Shown one piece after another: positions 27,271 to 35,604 of a stretch of DNA of 64,000 nucleotides. Position numbers and translations under genes: made by a program. Source of the DNA: Ga0077527 sp945862135 (lineage in GTDB: Bacteria > Pseudomonadota > Gammaproteobacteria > Burkholderiales > SG8-41); assembly GCA_964203275.1 (NCBI GenBank), contig CAXNMF010000001.1, positions 372,001-436,000 on the forward strand, read 5' to 3'. The number at the start of each line of letters is the position of its first letter. The stretch's first letter is position 1. The notes beneath the pieces were generated by a model. That model saw only the letters and a program-made list of their open reading frames with translations, searched no databases and was not told the origin of the DNA.

Positions 27271-27684
27271 ATGTTTCAGAATCCCGATGCGGCGGCGCGC
27301 TGCGCATTGCTGAAAAAAACAGCCACCATTGCCGTGGTCGGTCTCTCGCCGAATGCCGCGCGGCCGAGTTATGGTGTTTCGAAGTCCATGCAGGAATTCG
27401 GTTTTCGCGTGATTCCGGTCCATCCGGCTGCTCAGGAAATTCTCGGTGAAAAAGTCTATCCGTCGCTGAAAGACATTCCCTTTCCAATCGATCTGGTGGA
27501 TGTATTCCGCAGTGCCGAATTCATTGACGGCGTCGTCGATGAGTGTCTGGCGCTCGGCATCAAGGCAATCTGGATCCAGGAAGGTATTGTCAACGAGCCA
27601 GCTGCGGCGCGTGCACTGGCCGGCGGTATGACCGTGGTAATGGATCGCTGCATCTACCGCGATTACCGGGACTATTGCCGATAA
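27271..27684 (+). CDS. CoA-binding protein, YccU family
   Basis: 137 residues forming a single CoA-binding Rossmann domain like that at the N-terminus of succinyl-CoA synthetase. Motifs IAVVGLSPNAARPSYGVSKS (nucleotide loop), VIPVHPAAQEILG and VDVFRSAEF are typical of the YccU group of stand-alone proteins, whose function is unknown. ATG 27271 is preferred; TTG 27265 is also in frame. It overlaps nothing and stands between the GNAT gene and dapF on the same strand. Confidence 0.82.
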   Translation: MFQNPDAAARCALLKKTATIAVVGLSPNAARPSYGVSKSMQEFGFRVIPVHPAAQEILGEKVYPSLKDIPFPIDLVDVFRSAEFIDGVVDECLALGIKAIWIQEGIVNEPAAARALAGGMTVVMDRCIYRDYRDYCR

Positions 27685-27732
27685 ATGCGGCCGATAAATG
27701 CGACCGCCGAATTCGCGGCGAGACCGAATACG

Positions 27733-28569
27733 ATGCGATTGAAATTCACAAAAATGCACGGTCTGGGCAACGACTTCGTGGTGCTCGATGCCACGGTTGT
27801 GCCCATTGAACTCACAATCGCGCAGCTGCGTTTTGTTGCCGACCGCCATTTCGGCGTCGGTTGCGACCAGTTGTTGATGGTCGAACGTGCGCGCACGCCG
27901 GATACGGATTTTTACTACCGGATATTTAATGCGGATGGCGGTGAGGTCGAGCAGTGTGGCAACGGTGCGCGCTGTTTTGTGCGTTATGTGCATGACCGAG
28001 GGCTGACTTCAAAACCAGTCATCCGTGTGGGCACGCTCGGCGGCGTGATCGAACCCCGGCTTGAGGCTGATGGCCGGGTCACCGTCAATATGGGGGTGCC
28101 GCGTTTCGACCCCGCGCAGATTCCGTTTGAGGCCCCCGCCGAGGCCGCGCTCTACGATCTGACGGTTGATAAAAAAGTATTAAAAATCAATGCTTTATCT
28201 ATTGGCAATCCACACGCTGTTCAGCTCGTGGCGGATGTCGATGCCGCGCCGGTGACGAGTGAGGGCCCGTTGATTGAATCGCATGCGCGGTTTCCGCAGC
28301 GCGTGAACGCCGGATATATGCAGGTCATCGACCGTACGCATATCCGCCTGCGCGTCTATGAGCGTGGTGCCGGCGAAACACTGGCCTGCGGCACCGGCGC
28401 CTGTGCGGCTGTGGTTTCGGGAATCCTGCGAGCCCTGCTCGATGCGCGGGTCACAGTGTCAACGCGAGGCGGTGACCTCGTTATATCATGGGCGGGTAAA
28501 GGCCTGCCGGTGTTGATGACGGGGCCTGCGGTAACTGTTTTTGACGGCGAAATTGATTTACCAAACTGA
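27733..28569 (+). CDS. dapF: Diaminopimelate epimerase
   Basis: 278 residues. Converts LL- to meso-diaminopimelate for lysine and peptidoglycan synthesis. The start MRLKFTKMHGLGNDFVVLD is the family signature. The two catalytic cysteines lie in VEQCGNGARC (about Cys75) and ETLACGTGACAA (about Cys219). An upstream in-frame ATG at 27685 would add 16 unconserved residues and is not preferred. The gene order dapF-DUF484-xerC is the conserved proteobacterial arrangement. Confidence 0.95.
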   Translation: MRLKFTKMHGLGNDFVVLDATVVPIELTIAQLRFVADRHFGVGCDQLLMVERARTPDTDFYYRIFNADGGEVEQCGNGARCFVRYVHDRGLTSKPVIRVGTLGGVIEPRLEADGRVTVNMGVPRFDPAQIPFEAPAEAALYDLTVDKKVLKINALSIGNPHAVQLVADVDAAPVTSEGPLIESHARFPQRVNAGYMQVIDRTHIRLRVYERGAGETLACGTGACAAVVSGILRALLDARVTVSTRGGDLVISWAGKGLPVLMTGPAVTVFDGEIDLPN

Positions 28570-28593
28570 CCAGCAAGCAAGGAATAGCGACTG

Positions 28594-29244
28594 ATGAATC
28601 CCAGCGACGTAGCGGCATACCTGAAGGAACACCCGGACTTTTTCGAGAACTATGCCGACGTCGTTGCCGACGTGCTGATTCCGCATCCTCACGGCGGTCG
28701 TGCAATCTCGATCAGTGAACGCCAGATCCTCACGCTGCGCGATCGTGCGAAACAGCTTGAAGCAAAAATGGGCGAGCTGATCCAGTTCGGAGAAGAAAAC
28801 GATGTCATCAGCGAGAAGGTGCATCGCCTGACGCTGGCGATGCTCGCTGCCCGCGACCTGCCTGCATTGATGCACGCTGCAGCCTTTAATCTGCGCGAAG
28901 ACTTTGCGGTGCCGCATGTGGTGCTGCGCCTCTGGCATCCGGGTGCGCCATCTGAATCGTCTGATCTGCCGACGTCCGACGCAACACAGGCCTTCGCCGC
29001 CAGTCTGTCGCACCCGCATTGCGGCCCGCTGGCGATGGCGGATACCGCCGGGCTGTTCGGAGAGGCCGCGCCACTGCTGAAATCATTCGCCTATGTTGCG
29101 TTGCGCGGCAAGGAGACCTTCGGCCTGCTGGCGCTGGCGAGCGAGGATGCGCAACGGTTTTATCCCGAGATGGGCACGCTCTATCTGACCCGCATCGGCG
29201 AAGTGGCTGCGGCTTGCCTGCTGCGCTTTCTGGAACCCGCGTGA
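28594..29244 (+). CDS. DUF484 family protein
   Basis: 216 residues. The N-terminal section (VAAYLKEHPDFFENYADVVADVLIPHPHGGRAISISERQ) is the hallmark of DUF484, followed by a coiled region and a GAF-like domain (about 80-210). Its biochemical role is unknown; genes of this family almost always sit between dapF and xerC, as here. Its stop overlaps the xerC GTG start (GTGA), implying coupled translation. Confidence 0.9.
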   Translation: MNPSDVAAYLKEHPDFFENYADVVADVLIPHPHGGRAISISERQILTLRDRAKQLEAKMGELIQFGEENDVISEKVHRLTLAMLAARDLPALMHAAAFNLREDFAVPHVVLRLWHPGAPSESSDLPTSDATQAFAASLSHPHCGPLAMADTAGLFGEAAPLLKSFAYVALRGKETFGLLALASEDAQRFYPEMGTLYLTRIGEVAAACLLRFLEPA

Positions 29245-30179
29245 CCGCCCGCGGGCGCAAACCTCTGCCGGCATTGCCGGTTCCCGCTGCCGGCCCTGCA
29301 CAAAAACTGTTGCAGGGTTATCTCGAACACCTGACGCACGAACGCCGGCTGTCGGCACACACCACCAAGAACTATCACCGTGACATCACGGCGCTACTCG
29401 CTTTGGCCGGTGATGCGCCGCCCTTGCGCCTGACCGCGCATGACATTCGCCGCGGCATCGCCCAATTGCATGGTCGCGGCCTCGACGGGCGCAGCATTGC
29501 GCGCATGTTGTCGGCATGGCGGGGCTTCTATCACTACCTTGCCCGCGATCATGGCTGCAAGCAGAACCCCTGCATCGGCATTCGTGCGCCGAAAAGCGCG
29601 AAGCGCTTGCCGGATGCGTTGTCGCCGGATGATGCGCGGCAACTGGTGGAGGTCGAAGCGGACGATGCGCTGGCGGTGCGCGACAGGGCCATGCTCGAAT
29701 TGTTTTATTCATCCGGCCTGCGTCTGGCCGAGCTGACCGGGCTGGCGCCGGACGACGTCAATTTTGCCGACGCCACCGTACGCGTCACCGGCAAGGGCGG
29801 CAAAACCCGCATCGTGCCGGTTGGCAGTCACGCCGCTGCAGCATTGCAGACATGGCTGGCCGAGCGGGCATCCTTGCCCGGCCTTGATGAGCAGGCCTTG
29901 TTCGTCAACCGCCAGGGCCGCCGACTCGGCCCGCGTGCCATCCAGAGCCGCGTGCAGCAGCGCGGGCAGCGCCAGGGCATTGCTGCCCGCGTGCATCCGC
30001 ACATGCTGCGCCATTCGTTTGCCTCGCATGTGCTGCAGTCGAGCAGCGATTTGCGCGCGGTGCAGGAAATGCTGGGCCATTCGAGCATTTCGACAACCCA
30101 GGTGTACACGCAGCTGGATTTCCAGCACCTCGCCAAAATTTACGACGCTGCGCATCCGCGGGCGAAAAAGAAAAACTGA
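29241..30179 (+). CDS. xerC: Tyrosine recombinase XerC
   Basis: 312 residues. With XerD it resolves chromosome dimers at dif. The N-terminal SAM-like DNA-binding domain (LLQGYLEHLTHERRLSAHTTKNY) is followed by the catalytic domain with the Arg of SSGLRLAELTGL, HPHMLRHSFASH, the GHSSIST motif, and the nucleophile tyrosine in QVYTQLD. The GTG start overlapping the DUF484 stop gives the normal length. It is followed by a perfect 52-bp inverted repeat rather than by another gene of the run. Confidence 0.95.
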   Translation: MTARGRKPLPALPVPAAGPAQKLLQGYLEHLTHERRLSAHTTKNYHRDITALLALAGDAPPLRLTAHDIRRGIAQLHGRGLDGRSIARMLSAWRGFYHYLARDHGCKQNPCIGIRAPKSAKRLPDALSPDDARQLVEVEADDALAVRDRAMLELFYSSGLRLAELTGLAPDDVNFADATVRVTGKGGKTRIVPVGSHAAAALQTWLAERASLPGLDEQALFVNRQGRRLGPRAIQSRVQQRGQRQGIAARVHPHMLRHSFASHVLQSSSDLRAVQEMLGHSSISTTQVYTQLDFQHLAKIYDAAHPRAKKKN

Positions 30180-30184
30180 ATCTT

Positions 30185-30236
30185 TTTTACCGCCAAGACG
30201 CCAAGAGCGCCAAGAAGGTCAAAATCAATTATTTGA
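30185..30236. repeat. Left arm of a perfect 52-bp inverted repeat
   Basis: This arm matches the arm at 30299-30350 exactly as its reverse complement over 52 bases. Inside it is a threefold reiteration of GCCAAGA (CGCCAAGACGCCAAG...). It lies five bases after the xerC stop. It could form a very long hairpin in RNA or mark a MITE-like element. Confidence 0.9.
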
Positions 30237-30298
30237 AATGACGGATTTATCGGCAGGGTTCCGAGTTACTCCGATCCAAGCCGGCATATTCAACGATC

Positions 30299-30350
30299 TC
30301 AAATAATTGATTTTGACCTTCTTGGCGCTCTTGGCGTCTTGGCGGTAAAA
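30299..30350. repeat. Right arm of the perfect 52-bp inverted repeat
   Basis: Reverse complement of 30185-30236. The 62-base loop between the arms (30237-30298) has no gene and no obvious further structure. The arm ends 11 bases before the rlmI start codon, so the hairpin could influence rlmI translation or terminate xerC transcription. Confidence 0.9.
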
Positions 30351-30361
30351 GGCCTTTTTAA

Positions 30362-31525
30362 ATGCATAAACTCATACTTAAACCCGGCCGCGAGAAATCG
30401 CTGAAGCGCCGGCATCCGTGGATATTTTCCGGCGGCATTGCCCGCATCGAAGGCAAGCCGCAGTTGGGTGATACGGTTGAAGTCTGCTCGGCTGACGGCG
30501 CGTTTCTGGCTCTGGCCGCCTGCAGCCCTGAATCGCAAATCCGTGCGCGGGTGTGGGACTGGACGAAGCGGGACATCGATGCCGGATTTTTCGAGCAGCG
30601 TATTGCCCGGGCCGCCGCGGCGCGCAATGAATTCGATACCAGCGGTGTACGGCTGGTGCATGGCGAGTCCGACGGTCTGCCCGGCGTGGTGGCTGATCGT
30701 TTTGGCGATACGGTGGTCGTGCAGTTGCTCAGCGCCGGCGCCGAACGCTGGCGCGGCGCCATTGCTGATGCGCTGGCCGCCTTGCCCGGCGTGCGGCGCG
30801 TGATTGAACGCTCGGATGCCGATGTGCGCCAGCTTGAGGGTTTACCGCCGCAGTCGGGACTGCTTCGCGGCGATGCTGCGCAGGCGCCGCTGGTCGTCAC
30901 CGAACACGGGCTGTGCTACGGCATCGATGCCGAGCACGGCCACAAGACCGGTTTTTATCTGGACCAGCGCGACAACCGCCTGTTGTTGCGCGACATGGTC
31001 AAGGATAAAACCGTACTCGACTGCTTCTGTTATGCCGGCGGTTTTGCATTGAATGCGCTGGCCGGTGGCGCTGCAGCGGTGACGGCGATCGACAGCTCCG
31101 GCCCGGCGCTGGCTGCGGCACAGTCCAATGCCGCACGTAATCAGTTGCCTGCGGCTGAATGGATCGAAGCCGATGTGTTTCAGTCGTTGCGCAAGTTTCG
31201 CGACGCCGGTCGAAAATTCGACGTCATCGTGCTTGATCCGCCGAAATTCGCGCCGACCGCGGCGCACGCTGAAAAGGCCGCCCGCGCTTACAAGGACATC
31301 AACCTGATCGGATTCAAGCTGCTCAATCCGGGCGGCCTCCTGATGACCTATTCCTGTTCAGGCGGCGTCAGTCCTGACCTGTTCCAGAAGATCATTGCCG
31401 GTGCGGCACTGGATGCCGGAGTCGATGCGCGTATTGAACGCTGGCTGCATGCGGCACCGGATCATCCGGTGGCGCTGAATTTCCCCGAAGGGGAATATCT
31501 GAAGGGGCTGCTCTGCCGCGTTTGA
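30362..31525 (+). CDS. rlmI: 23S rRNA (cytosine-C5) methyltransferase, RlmI family
   Basis: 387 residues. An N-terminal PUA RNA-binding domain (LKPGREKSLKRRHPWIFSGGI), a central EEHEE-like domain, and a C-terminal Rossmann methyltransferase. Motifs seen are VLDCFCYAGGFALNALAGGA (SAM site), VIVLDPPKFAPT with the DPPKF motif, and LLMTYSCSGGVSPDLF with the catalytic TYSCS cysteine. E. coli RlmI methylates C1962 of 23S rRNA; the exact site here is inferred. The start has no strong ribosome binding site and is only 11 bases from the inverted repeat arm. Confidence 0.88.
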   Translation: MHKLILKPGREKSLKRRHPWIFSGGIARIEGKPQLGDTVEVCSADGAFLALAACSPESQIRARVWDWTKRDIDAGFFEQRIARAAAARNEFDTSGVRLVHGESDGLPGVVADRFGDTVVVQLLSAGAERWRGAIADALAALPGVRRVIERSDADVRQLEGLPPQSGLLRGDAAQAPLVVTEHGLCYGIDAEHGHKTGFYLDQRDNRLLLRDMVKDKTVLDCFCYAGGFALNALAGGAAAVTAIDSSGPALAAAQSNAARNQLPAAEWIEADVFQSLRKFRDAGRKFDVIVLDPPKFAPTAAHAEKAARAYKDINLIGFKLLNPGGLLMTYSCSGGVSPDLFQKIIAGAALDAGVDARIERWLHAAPDHPVALNFPEGEYLKGLLCRV

Positions 31526-31542
31526 AGGAGTCGCGTCGATGC

Positions 31543-31770
31543 TCAGTGCGGCGGATGCCGTGGCGGCACATTATCGATGCCACCTTCGTGCCAGGGGTGG
31601 CATTTGCCGATGCGGCGGATGGTCAGCCATGTACCATTGAGCGCACCGTGGGTTTCAATCGCTTCCCGCGCGTAGGCCGAGCAGGTCGGATAAAAGCGGC
31701 ACTGCGTGCCGAAAAACGGCGACAGCAGCAGGCGGTAGCCGTCGATCAGGAATATCAGCAAGGTTTTCAT
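31543..31770 (-). CDS. yidD: Membrane protein insertion efficiency factor YidD
   Basis: 75 residues from the preferred start MKTLLIFLIDGYRLLLSPFFG. It carries the family's cysteine motif CRFYPTCSAYAREAIETHG and the tail WHEGGIDNVP. YidD helps YidC-dependent membrane protein insertion and is usually next to rnpA; here it stands alone, convergent with rlmI and divergent from the Fur-family gene. A longer frame starting at 31845 would overlap that gene's start and is not favoured. Confidence 0.9.
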   Translation of the reverse strand: MKTLLIFLIDGYRLLLSPFFGTQCRFYPTCSAYAREAIETHGALNGTWLTIRRIGKCHPWHEGGIDNVPPRHPPH

Positions 31771-31797
31771 ATCATCGTCACTATAACCCAGTCCTAT

Positions 31798-31823
31798 TTG
31801 CAACTGAATTGCATTAACTGCAA
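31798..31823. promoter_or_regulatory. Candidate Fur/Zur-family operator
   Basis: Three related half-sites, TTGCA (31798), TTGCA (31809) and TGCAA (31819), form overlapping inverted repeats in the 73-base gap between yidD and the Fur-family gene. Autoregulation is common for Zur. The sequence is not an obvious match to the E. coli Zur box, so this is tentative. Confidence 0.35.
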
Positions 31824-31843
31824 GTTCATGTTCCAATTCGCGC

Positions 31844-32317
31844 ATGACGAGCAGACGGCATCATGAGCAGGCTGAGAACCTGATACGGGGCACCGGTGCC
31901 CGTGTCACCGCGCCGCGTATCGAAGTTCTTGCGACATTGCTCGCAGCGGATCGTGCGCTGTCCCATCAAGAGCTGGAGCAGCGGGTGGACCGTGGACGCG
32001 GCATGGACCGCGTCACCATTTATCGGGTACTCGAATGGCTGACCGGCCATGATCTGGCCCACCGTATCGCTGGCGATGACCGCACCTGGCGGTTTAATGC
32101 CGCCGGCCATGCCCGCGATGGCGATCATGCGCATTTCCAGTGCAATGCCTGCCGCACGGTGTTCTGCCTGGATGATTATTCACCGAATCCCGCCATACGT
32201 TTACCGCGGGGTTTTCGTTCGCAGCAGGTCGAACTCACTGTCAGGGGATTGTGCGCGAAGTGCATTCCTGCGGGTACACAGAAGTCCGACGGGAACTTGC
32301 TGCGGCATCGTCATTGA
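31844..32317 (+). CDS. Fur-family regulator, probably Zur
   Basis: 157 residues of the Fur superfamily. A winged-helix DNA-binding domain (RVTAPRIEVLATLLAADRALSH, then DRVTIYRVLEWL) is followed by a dimerisation domain with two CxxC pairs (CNAC and CAKC) that hold the structural zinc, and a DGDHAHFQC stretch like the metal-sensing region. The linked transporter, DUF3299, His-rich protein and ZnuD-like receptor argue for zinc sensing (Zur) rather than iron. The start could be slightly different, since no clear ribosome binding site is seen. It is the first gene of the plus-strand zinc island. Confidence 0.82.
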   Translation: MTSRRHHEQAENLIRGTGARVTAPRIEVLATLLAADRALSHQELEQRVDRGRGMDRVTIYRVLEWLTGHDLAHRIAGDDRTWRFNAAGHARDGDHAHFQCNACRTVFCLDDYSPNPAIRLPRGFRSQQVELTVRGLCAKCIPAGTQKSDGNLLRHRH

Positions 32318-32335
32318 AGCGGATCAGAGACTTAA

Positions 32336-32975
32336 GTGTTTGCCATCGAACAACTCGTGCATGCCTACGCCGGCCAGCAAGTCCTGCGCATCGACGCCTG
32401 GCGTGCATCGCAAGGTGAACAATGGCTGATGCTTGGGCCTTCAGGGCAGCGGCAAAACCACGCTGCTGCATGTCCTCGCCGGCATCCTGCGGCCGTCCGC
32501 AGGCAGTGCCAGTATTGCGGGGCAGGACTTTTCTGCGCTGTCTGCCGCGGAACTCGACCGCTTTCGCGGGCGCAATATCGGCATCGTGCTGCAGCGGCTG
32601 CATCTGCTCCCCAGCCTGACCGTGGCGCAGAACGTGCAACTCGCGCAATACCTTGCCGGGCTGCCGCAGGATGTTGGCCGGGTGCATGAAGTGCTGGCCG
32701 GACTGGATCTGGCGGACAAGGCTGATGTCCGGCCTCATGCACTGTCGCACGGACAGGCGCAACGTGCCGCAATCGCGCGCGCCGTGGTCAACCGGCCGCG
32801 CCTGCTGCTGGCCGATGAGCCGACTTCGAATCTCGACGATGCACGTTGTACGCAGGCGCTGGATCTGCTGCTGTCGCAGGCGGCTGCCTGCGGCGCAACG
32901 CTGGTCATTGCGACCCACGACCAGCGCGTGAAGGCGCGGGTTGCGAACCATTTTCAGCTCGGGGCGGCGCGATGA
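32336..32975 (+). pseudogene. ABC transporter ATP-binding protein (LolD/MacB type), frameshifted by one base
   Basis: About 213 codons. The opening frame (GTG 32336, FAIEQLVHAYAGQQVLRIDAW) changes at about 32445, where GGG is read in the Walker A region; removal of one G restores GPSGSGKTTLLHVLAGILRP. The rest is intact: Q-loop VLQRLHLLPSLTVAQNV, signature LSHGQAQRAAIARA, Walker B LLLADEPTSNLD and the H-loop ATHD. A sequencing insertion is therefore more likely than loss. It is coupled to the FtsX-like permease and follows the Zur-like gene; an identical layout exists in the zinc-responsive PA4063-PA4066 cluster of Pseudomonas aeruginosa, as I recall. Confidence 0.8.
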
Positions 32976-34183
32976 ATCTTGTCAAACTATCGGCAAGTTA
33001 TTTGCGCGCGCGTGCGCTGAATACGGCGCTGCAGGTCGTGCTGTTTGCACTGGGTATCGGCACCATCACCTTGCTGCTGCTGGCAACCACGCAACTGGAT
33101 CAACGTATGCGCCGTGACGCCGAAGGCATTGATCTGGTGATCGGCGCCAAGGGCAGTCCGCTGCAGATCATTCTGTCGGCGATTTATCACCTGGATGTGC
33201 CGACCGGCAACATTCCCTACACGCAGGCCAGGGAAATCGCAGCGCATCGCGCGGTCAAGAAGACCATTCCGCTGGCGCTGGGAGACAGTTACAAGGGCTT
33301 CCGCATTGCAGGGACGACGCATGATTACGTCGCACATTACGGCGCGACACTGGCTTCAGGAAAATTGTGGCAGCAACCGCTGGATGCGGTCATCGGCGCG
33401 GAAGTTGCCATGCGCGCCGGTCACGGCATCGGCGCCAAATTCGCGGGCGCGCATGGCATGGGTGAGGGCGGCGATGCGCATGAGGGGGCCGATTACACCG
33501 TGGTCGGCGTGCTGGCGCCGAGCGGTACGGTTTTGGATCGGTTGGTGCTGACGTCGGTGGAAAGTGTATGGGCAGTGCATGCCCAGCATCAGGGCGTGCA
33601 TGACATCGCGAATGCAGCGGCGCAGATGAAGGACGAAGAAAAGGAATACACCGCGCTGCTGGTGCAATATGCATCTCCGCTGGCTGCCGCGATCCTGCCG
33701 CGCTACGTCAACAACAACAGCGATATGCAGGCGGCATCGCCGGCGTTTGAGACTGCGCGCCTGTTCAGCATCATCGGCGTCGGCACTGATGTGTTGCGCG
33801 GATTCGCCCTGGTGCTGGTGTTCAGCGCCGCGCTTTCGGTATTCATTGCGCTTTACAACGCGCTGGAAGAGCGTCGTTACGATCTGGCGATCATGCGTAC
33901 GCTTGGCGCTTCGCCGTTTCGGCTAATGGCGCTGCTGCTCGGCGAAGGCATGCTGCTGGCCGGCATTGGCGGCCTGTGCGGGATCGCACTCGGCCATGTT
34001 TTTGCAGAACTTACCGGCATGGCGATGCGCGCGGCCCAGCAAGGCGGCATGACCGGATGGATCTGGCTGCCGGAAGAATTCATCGTTCTTGCGCTGGCGA
34101 TTCTGGTCGGCGCGCTAGCCGCTGTGATACCGGCATGGCGGGCTTATCGCACTGATATCGCCGGAACACTTTCGCGAGCCTGA
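32972..34183 (+). CDS. FtsX/MacB-like ABC transporter permease
   Basis: 403 residues. An N-terminal transmembrane helix (about 18-40), a large periplasmic domain (about 45-270), then three helices near the C-terminus (about 285-310, 330-360, 370-395): the FtsX/LolC/MacB topology. The periplasmic part is rich in His and Asp around AGHGIGAKFAGAHGMGEGGDAHEG, which might bind metal. The ATG at 32972 overlaps the end of the ATPase gene by four bases. Such permeases usually act as mechanotransmission devices rather than channels; its job in zinc handling is inferred from context. Confidence 0.8.
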   Translation: MNLVKLSASYLRARALNTALQVVLFALGIGTITLLLLATTQLDQRMRRDAEGIDLVIGAKGSPLQIILSAIYHLDVPTGNIPYTQAREIAAHRAVKKTIPLALGDSYKGFRIAGTTHDYVAHYGATLASGKLWQQPLDAVIGAEVAMRAGHGIGAKFAGAHGMGEGGDAHEGADYTVVGVLAPSGTVLDRLVLTSVESVWAVHAQHQGVHDIANAAAQMKDEEKEYTALLVQYASPLAAAILPRYVNNNSDMQAASPAFETARLFSIIGVGTDVLRGFALVLVFSAALSVFIALYNALEERRYDLAIMRTLGASPFRLMALLLGEGMLLAGIGGLCGIALGHVFAELTGMAMRAAQQGGMTGWIWLPEEFIVLALAILVGALAAVIPAWRAYRTDIAGTLSRA

Positions 34184-34235
34184 TCAATCAGTTTTAGAGC
34201 CGGATAAGCCGGCGTTCACCCATAAGGAGAGCCAT

Positions 34236-34502
34236 ATGAAATACGCTGATATGCTTGGGGCCATCGCGATGGCGCTTGCGCTGATGGTGATGCCGGCCGG
34301 TGCTGCGGAAAAATCAAAAGCACACGGCGCGGCGGAATCCAAAAAAGATATCGCCGATCATCGTGCGATGGCGGAAGCCCATCTCAATGCCGCGAAATGT
34401 TTTGAGGCCGGTAAGTCCGAGAAGGAATGCCACGGTCAACTGGCCAAGGATTGCAAAGGTCTGGCAATCGGCAAATACTGCGGGATGAAGCACAGCCACT
34501 AG
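34236..34502 (+). CDS. Small secreted Cys/His-containing protein
   Basis: 88 residues. A signal peptide (MKYADMLGAIAMALALMVMPAGAA) is followed by a charged mature region with four cysteines (AAKCFEAGK, KECHGQLAKDC, GKYCGMKHSH) and several histidines. I do not recognise the family. The spacing of Cys and His, and its place between the permease and DUF3299 genes, suggest a periplasmic metal-binding or disulfide-stabilised helical protein. AAGGAGAG lies just upstream as a strong ribosome binding site. Confidence 0.7.
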   Translation: MKYADMLGAIAMALALMVMPAGAAEKSKAHGAAESKKDIADHRAMAEAHLNAAKCFEAGKSEKECHGQLAKDCKGLAIGKYCGMKHSH

Positions 34503-34562
34503 CCTCAAGCAGGGCTCGCGAAACCCTTTTAACTAATTGATTTTATTCATTATTTTATATTT

Positions 34563-35090
34563 ATGAAAATTCAACTTGGTGCACTCATGCTTGCCTTGGT
34601 GGTCTCGGCCAGCGCGCAGGGATTCCAGGGTTCTGCAGGCAAGAATGATTTAATGAAAAAGCCGCTGGATGCAGATGCCAATTTGCCGCCTTCACCCTAT
34701 GCCTTAAAACCACTGCCCGAACTGAAGGGCGTGACGTTGTGGAAGACGCTGGCCGATGTCAAAACCGTGAAGCAGAAAGACCGCTTTATCCCGGAGTTTG
34801 GCAAAAGTGTGGCGACGCTCGACAAACAGGAAGTGCGAATCCAGGGCTTCATGATGCCTCTGGATATGGGCGAGCGGCAGAAGCGTTTCATCCTCGCGGC
34901 GCTGCCGCCCACCTGTTCATTCTGTATGCCCGGCGGTCCGGAGCAGATGGTTGAGGTTCAGGCCAAAACGCCGGTGAAATACGGTTTTGAGCCGATTGTT
35001 GTGTCGGGCCGGTTTACGGTGTTGCGCGATGATGCAATGGGTCTCTATTACCGGCTGACCGATGCTGTTGCCATCGCGGCGCCGAAGTAA
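34563..35090 (+). CDS. DUF3299 domain protein
   Basis: 175 residues with a signal peptide (MKIQLGALMLALVVSASAQG). The DUF3299 core is visible: VRIQGFMMPLDMGERQKRFILAA, then PTCSFCMPGGPEQMVEV with a CxxC, and RFTVLRDDAMGLYYRLTDA. The biochemical function is unknown, but the family frequently travels with a MacB-like ABC pair in zinc-regulated clusters. The upstream leader is AT-rich (34530-34562) and could contain a promoter of its own. Confidence 0.82.
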   Translation: MKIQLGALMLALVVSASAQGFQGSAGKNDLMKKPLDADANLPPSPYALKPLPELKGVTLWKTLADVKTVKQKDRFIPEFGKSVATLDKQEVRIQGFMMPLDMGERQKRFILAALPPTCSFCMPGGPEQMVEVQAKTPVKYGFEPIVVSGRFTVLRDDAMGLYYRLTDAVAIAAPK

Positions 35091-35111
35091 CAAGGCATCC
35101 ACGGACAGGCA

Positions 35112-35504
35112 ATGAGCGGTTTTCCGCTGTTTGGCAGGGTTTTGCGTTCCACCTCGCTGCGGTGGGCGCTGGTGGCGCTGCTGCTGGCTGCGCAGCAGGG
35201 GGCGCTGACTCATGCCCTGAGCCATGCCGGTGGACACGCGCATGAAACGACTGCTTCGCTGCACGAGCATGTTGATGCGCATAACCATGGCGTTGATGAG
35301 CAGCATGAGTCCGGCCGGCCCTTGGTTTCCGAGCAATGCGCATTTGATCTGGTTTACAGCCAGGTTCTTGGCGCGCTGCATGCCGACTACGGCGTGTATT
35401 TCGCTGCAACTGATGCCGTCGTACCGGTTGTCGTTGTTTCACGGCTGCGCGTCTTCAGCGCAAGCGTCCCCTACGATTCCCGCGGTCCCCCTGCGTTCTC
35501 CTGA
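35112..35504 (+). CDS. Histidine-rich secreted protein
   Basis: 130 residues. A hydrophobic N-terminal stretch (LRWALVALLLAAQQGALTHAL) acts as signal or anchor, followed by a histidine-rich segment (HALSHAGGHAHETTASLHEH, then DAHNHGVDEQH), likely to bind zinc or copper, and a C-terminal tail ending SRGPPAFS. Similar short proteins precede metal TonB receptors in other proteobacteria. Only one cysteine is present. It is immediately upstream of the ZnuD-like receptor on the same strand. Confidence 0.72.
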   Translation: MSGFPLFGRVLRSTSLRWALVALLLAAQQGALTHALSHAGGHAHETTASLHEHVDAHNHGVDEQHESGRPLVSEQCAFDLVYSQVLGALHADYGVYFAATDAVVPVVVVSRLRVFSASVPYDSRGPPAFS

Positions 35505-35604
35505 TCGGCTGCCGGCTTGTCCGGCGAAATTCCTTTAGATCATTTGCGGAGCGTGCCGCGCCGGCCTGTGGCTGCGCGCGCTGTTCTGCCATTCGGAGAA
35601 TGTC

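Noticed and set aside
30185..30350. Insertion sequence or dif site next to xerC
   Set aside because: There is no transposase, no room for one, and the arms do not look like the dif XerC/XerD half-sites; only an inverted repeat can be claimed.
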